A stretch of DNA of 64,000 nt, from contig NZ_JAMGSI010000001.1 of assembly GCF_023516715.1 (NCBI RefSeq), forward strand, positions 1,736,001 to 1,800,000, in the 5' to 3' direction. Below are positions 61,038 to 64,000 of this stretch, piece by piece. The position numbers were made by a program, and so were the translations under genes. This stretch comes from Akkermansia massiliensis (lineage in GTDB: Bacteria; Verrucomicrobiota; Verrucomicrobiia; Verrucomicrobiales; Akkermansiaceae). Every line of letters begins with the position of its first letter. The stretch's first letter is position 1. The notes under the pieces are model-generated. The model was not told where the DNA came from. It did no database searches and saw only the letters and a list, made by a program, of their open reading frames with translations.

Positions 61038-61353
61038 CAGGATTTTCCGGTCGATGCGGCGCAGCCTTTTCAAGCCGCTGCTTTAAAAAAGAACTCAGGA
61101 ATTCCGCTGTTGCGGGAGAAATGTCTTCATATCCCTGCGGCGTCAGATGCGCGCCGTTCCGGGAATATCGTCCCCCCCTGCAGGACAACTCTTCATGCAG
61201 ACGGCCGCGATACCTCATAAAATAACGACCTGTCGCCAAAGAAAACAACGCCCCTTTGTTCATACGTACCTCGCCAGGCTGGACAGGCATTTCGGCATGG
61301 TCCATGCGGCGATATTGGAATGAAACAGGAGACCAGGGCATGCCTGACCCCAA
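61030..61353 (-). pseudogene. Remnant of an SGNH/GDSL-type hydrolase C-terminus
   Basis: The minus-strand frame gives a C-terminal SGNH-like segment: VRMNKGALFSLATGRYFM, then RGGRYSRNGAHLTPQGYEDIS, where the expected catalytic Asp-x-x-His of block V (D-G-x-H-L-T-P) reads N-G-A-H. No N-terminal GDS block is present, and the frame is closed by a stop about 7 codons above 61353. The rest of the gene is missing or scrambled. It overlaps the YqjK-like stop by 8 bases. Confidence 0.45.
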
Positions 61354-61995
61354 AAAGGCATCGGCAGCTCAATTCCCCTTTCCAGCGCTTTCCGCCATGA
61401 ACAATTCCTGCCAAAAATAACAGGGCACAATCAGGAAAAAAGCTACCTGGCCATGAAAGGGAGGCCCCAATATAGGAAGACGACCATCATGGCGGAAACA
61501 TGGCCTTCCCAGTCATCGCGGCGGCGGGGAATTTGGAAATGTTCCTTCCGTGTCCCCGTTCGGAGGAACAGGAAAAATTGATGAAGAAAGTCATTTAAAA
61601 CAATATCCCGACCTTTCCCCCGGAGGCAAAAATGCAACCGCGCCATAGACTTGTCCTCAATGCCGCCATTTCACATTTAACCATGAAAACAGCAGCGGGA
61701 TTGCTGTCGGCTCTTTCCGCCATGCCAAACGTATGCCTCTGCCGGGAAAGTCCGTGAAAAACCGCGATCCCTCAGGATCCGGTTCCCGAAACGGCAGAAA
61801 AACATAAATGCTCTTTCCCGCTCCCGGAAATAAACTTTTGCGAGCCTTCCTCAAGGCTTCTCTCCAAAAATCCTCCCCCGCCACGGGACGGCACAGGGCC
61901 GCCTGCACAGAAATCATTTCCCAAACATTTTTTGCTGGTCAAAAAAGCCCCGTTTTCGTTAGTATGTAGCTTTATCAGTTTGCTGCATTCACAAC
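61354..61995. other. Intergenic region before the first pilT-like gene, nothing intact
   Basis: About 640 bases. Short minus-strand frames (61443-61646 and 61657-61917) have no recognisable content and may be older remains of the hydrolase gene. The last 60 bases before the pilT-like gene are A/T-rich and probably hold its promoter, but two alternative hexamer sets fit equally poorly. Confidence 0.4.
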
Positions 61996-63078
61996 ATGAG
62001 CGAATACATTTTGCCCCACGTCGACGGATATCTTAAGCTTGGACAGGACTTTGACTGTTCCGATATCCACCTTGCCGTCAACAGCCGCCCCACCTGGCGC
62101 CGGTTCGGCCAGCTTCTCCCCATCTGGGAGGAAGCGCCCAATCTCACGCCCCAGGACACGGAAGTTCTGGCGAGGGGCTTTCTGGAAGACCCGGAATGGA
62201 ACCGCCTTCAATTAAAGGGGGACGTGGACTTTGCCTATGCCAACGACTTCGGACGCTACCGCGCTTCCGTGGTCAAGCAGCGCCTGGGCTATGACATCTG
62301 CTTCCGCATCATCAACACGCGGGTGCGCACCATGGAGGAAATCGGCCTGCCGACGGAATACGTGGTGCCCCTCACCCGCTACACCAACGGCCTCATTCTG
62401 GTGACGGGCTCCGTGGGTTCCGGTAAATCCACCACCCTGGCCTCCATCGTGGACTTCATCAACCAGGACCGCCACGACCACATCATCACGCTTGAAGACC
62501 CCATCGAATACCTGATTCCCTCCAAAAACTGCCACGTCAACCAGCGTGAAGTGCACAAGCACACGGAATCCTTCGCGCGCGCCCTCCGCGGGGCCCTCCG
62601 TGAAGACCCGGACGTCATCATGGTAGGTGAAATGCGCGACCTGGAAACCATCTCCCTGGCGCTCACGGCGGCTGAAACCGGCCACCTGGTGCTCGGCACC
62701 CTGCACACGGGGTCCGCAGCCCGCACGGTGGACCGCGTGCTGGACGTCTTCCCGGTGGAGCAGCGCGACCAGATCCGCATCATGGTCAGTGAATCCCTGC
62801 GCGGCATCATCTCCCAGCAGCTCGTTCCCAGGGCGGACGGCAACGGCCGCGCCCTGGCCATTGAAATGCTGGTCAATACACCCGCCATCGCCAACTGCAT
62901 CCGCGAAGGAAAGACATTCATGATTCCCGGCTGCATCCAGACCGGGAAGGCCCAGGGCATGATCCTGATGGATGACTCCCTCCGGGCGCTGCACCAGGCA
63001 GGTCTCATCACCACGGAAGACTGCATCTTCCGCGCGGAAGACAAAACCATCATGAAATCCTTCCTGGGAATCAAGTAA
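61996..63078 (+). CDS. pilT: PilT/PilU-type twitching ATPase (first of two)
   Basis: 360-aa retraction ATPase of type IV pili. It has Walker A GSVGSGKST (residues 138-146), the Asp box EDPIEYLIPS, Walker B DPDVIMVGEMRD and the His box TLHTGSAARTVDR. The normal PilT motif is GPTGSGKST; here it is GSVGSGKST. The C-terminal AIRE-like stretch reads NCIREGK. A second pilT-like gene follows 25 bases later and shares an almost identical DNA stretch. Paired PilT and PilU genes are common in species with type IV pili. No pilin gene is in the window. Confidence 0.9.
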   Translation: MSEYILPHVDGYLKLGQDFDCSDIHLAVNSRPTWRRFGQLLPIWEEAPNLTPQDTEVLARGFLEDPEWNRLQLKGDVDFAYANDFGRYRASVVKQRLGYDICFRIINTRVRTMEEIGLPTEYVVPLTRYTNGLILVTGSVGSGKSTTLASIVDFINQDRHDHIITLEDPIEYLIPSKNCHVNQREVHKHTESFARALRGALREDPDVIMVGEMRDLETISLALTAAETGHLVLGTLHTGSAARTVDRVLDVFPVEQRDQIRIMVSESLRGIISQQLVPRADGNGRALAIEMLVNTPAIANCIREGKTFMIPGCIQTGKAQGMILMDDSLRALHQAGLITTEDCIFRAEDKTIMKSFLGIK

Positions 63079-63103
63079 CCTTTAACTTTGACACACTCCT
63101 GTT

Positions 63104-64000
63104 ATGGCTGTTATCGACCAATACTTCAAATACCTCGTAGAAGCGGGCGGCTCCGACCTTCACCTCAGCGAAGGCCAGCCTCCGAAAATCCGCGTCAACG
63201 GGACCATCTCCGCCATCTCCGACGAAAACCTGGAAGGCCAGTCGTTCAAAAACCTTCTCGCGGAAATATGCGACTCCCAGGCCTTCCAGAAATACCTGGA
63301 AGAAGGGGATCTGGACTTCGCCTATGAAATGGATGAAACCTCCCGTTTCCGCTGCAACTACTTCAGGCAGCAGCACGGCCTGGGAGCCGTCTTCCGTCTC
63401 ATTCCCACAAAAATCGCCACGCTGGAAGAACTGGGCGTGCCCACGGTCGTCAAGGAATTCGCCCACATGAGATCAGGGCTGGTGCTGGTCACGGGGCCCA
63501 CGGGCTCCGGTAAATCCACCACCCTGGCCGCCATCATTGACTACATCAACAGCAACCAGGCGCGGCACATCATCACGGTGGAGGAACCTATCGAATTCGT
63601 TCACCCCAATAAAAAATCCATCGTCACCCAGAGGGAAGTGCCCCTCCAGACACCCTCCTTCGCAGACGGCCTGCGGGCTTCCCTCCGTGAAGACTCCGAC
63701 ATCGTGCTGGTGGGTGAAATGCGCGACCTGGAAACCATCTCCCTGGCACTCACGGCGGCTGAAACCGGCCTTCTGGTATTCGGCACCCTGCACACGAACA
63801 ACGCCAGCAAAACCATTGACCGTATCATTGACGTATTCCCGTCCGACCAGCAGTCCCAGGTACGCACCATGCTTGCGGGCTCCCTCCGCGGCGTCGTGGC
63901 GCAGCTCCTGATGAAGCGCAGCGACAAGCCGGGACGCGTAGCCGTCAATGAAATCCTCTTTGCCACGCCCGCCGTGGCGGCCATCATCCGTGAAGGCGCC
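63104..64000 (+). CDS. PilT/PilU-type twitching ATPase (second), partial at right edge
   Basis: 299 codons are present and the gene runs off the window. MAVIDQYFKYLVEAGGSDLHLSEG is the classic PilT start, followed by Walker A GPTGSGKST (residues 131-139), EEPIEFVHPNKKS, Walker B DSDIVLVGEMRD, the His box TLHTNNASKTIDR and an AIREG-type motif (AAIIREGA) at the very end. It is closer to canonical PilT than the first copy. Same strand, 25 bases after it, so one operon. Confidence 0.9.
   Translation, partial: MAVIDQYFKYLVEAGGSDLHLSEGQPPKIRVNGTISAISDENLEGQSFKNLLAEICDSQAFQKYLEEGDLDFAYEMDETSRFRCNYFRQQHGLGAVFRLIPTKIATLEELGVPTVVKEFAHMRSGLVLVTGPTGSGKSTTLAAIIDYINSNQARHIITVEEPIEFVHPNKKSIVTQREVPLQTPSFADGLRASLREDSDIVLVGEMRDLETISLALTAAETGLLVFGTLHTNNASKTIDRIIDVFPSDQQSQVRTMLAGSLRGVVAQLLMKRSDKPGRVAVNEILFATPAVAAIIREGA

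Noticed and set aside
1-64000. CRISPR array, rRNA genes or a full insertion sequence
   Set aside because: No regularly spaced direct repeats, no rRNA sequence and no transposase with flanking inverted repeats were seen on reading both strands.

Overview
The window looks like chromosome of a Verrucomicrobiota member close to Akkermansia. The reasons are a 131-aa protein of a family restricted to Verrucomicrobia and Planctomycetes, an SHD1-domain protein, a divergent FtsZ, an FGly-type sulfatase and a GH29 fucosidase (mucin-type glycan tools), an alternative spermidine route, and high-GC codon use throughout. This identification comes from gene content only; no database search was possible.

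Layout. 1-5 kb (minus): a partial secreted protein, an FAD dehydrogenase, agmatine deiminase, the phylum-restricted protein and a secreted serpin. 5-11 kb (plus): an aspartyl-protease/PDZ lipoprotein-like protein, an AI-2E-type permease, a sulfatase, a zinc-ribbon membrane protein and a FeoB core that lacks its G domain. 11-17 kb: a large TolA-like/HEAT-like membrane protein, a small HTH/AT-hook protein, a topoisomerase IV A-type subunit and tRNA-Thr(TGT). 17-19.5 kb: a phage-flavoured patch directly after the tRNA, holding an endolysin-like gene that faces a chain of very small overlapping ORFs. 19.7-26 kb: ParB, a glutaminyl-cyclase-like M28 peptidase and two BatA-like VWA membrane proteins. 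26-35 kb: an SHD1 protein, an SBF-like transporter, TyrS, a His/Asn-rich lipoprotein, a DUF486 protein and OppABC. 35-41.7 kb: fucosidase, thioredoxin-like protein, carboxynorspermidine synthase, SMR efflux pump and a metallophosphoesterase. 41.7-44.9 kb is a low-GC island with two secreted unknowns and the decayed remains of a paralogue. 44.9-49.6 kb: a polytopic membrane protein, FtsZ, FtsA and an NlpC/P60-like lipoprotein. 49.7-64 kb: phosphohexomutase, a tandem pair of half-size ABC exporters, an NAD-synthetase-like apparent pseudoenzyme, MlaE-MlaF-MlaD, a YqjD/YqjE/YqjK-type trio, an SGNH-hydrolase remnant and two PilT-like ATPases, the second cut by the right edge.

Functional links. Agmatine deiminase and carboxynorspermidine synthase are two steps of the agmatine to putrescine to carboxyspermidine/spermidine route. 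MlaEFD handle phospholipid transport in a two-membrane envelope. FtsA and FtsZ are adjacent, and the FtsZ tail keeps an FtsA-type binding peptide. Sulfatase and fucosidase fit host-glycan use, and the serpin would suit a protease-rich gut.

Regulation. Many transcription units show a readable promoter of the form TTGNNN, 16-17 bases, then TA-rich hexamer. In a striking number of them the -10 hexamer ends only 6-12 bases before the start codon, which predicts leaderless or nearly leaderless mRNAs. This pattern also settles several start codons. Other genes use clear Shine-Dalgarno sites, including two TTG starts coupled to an upstream stop codon.
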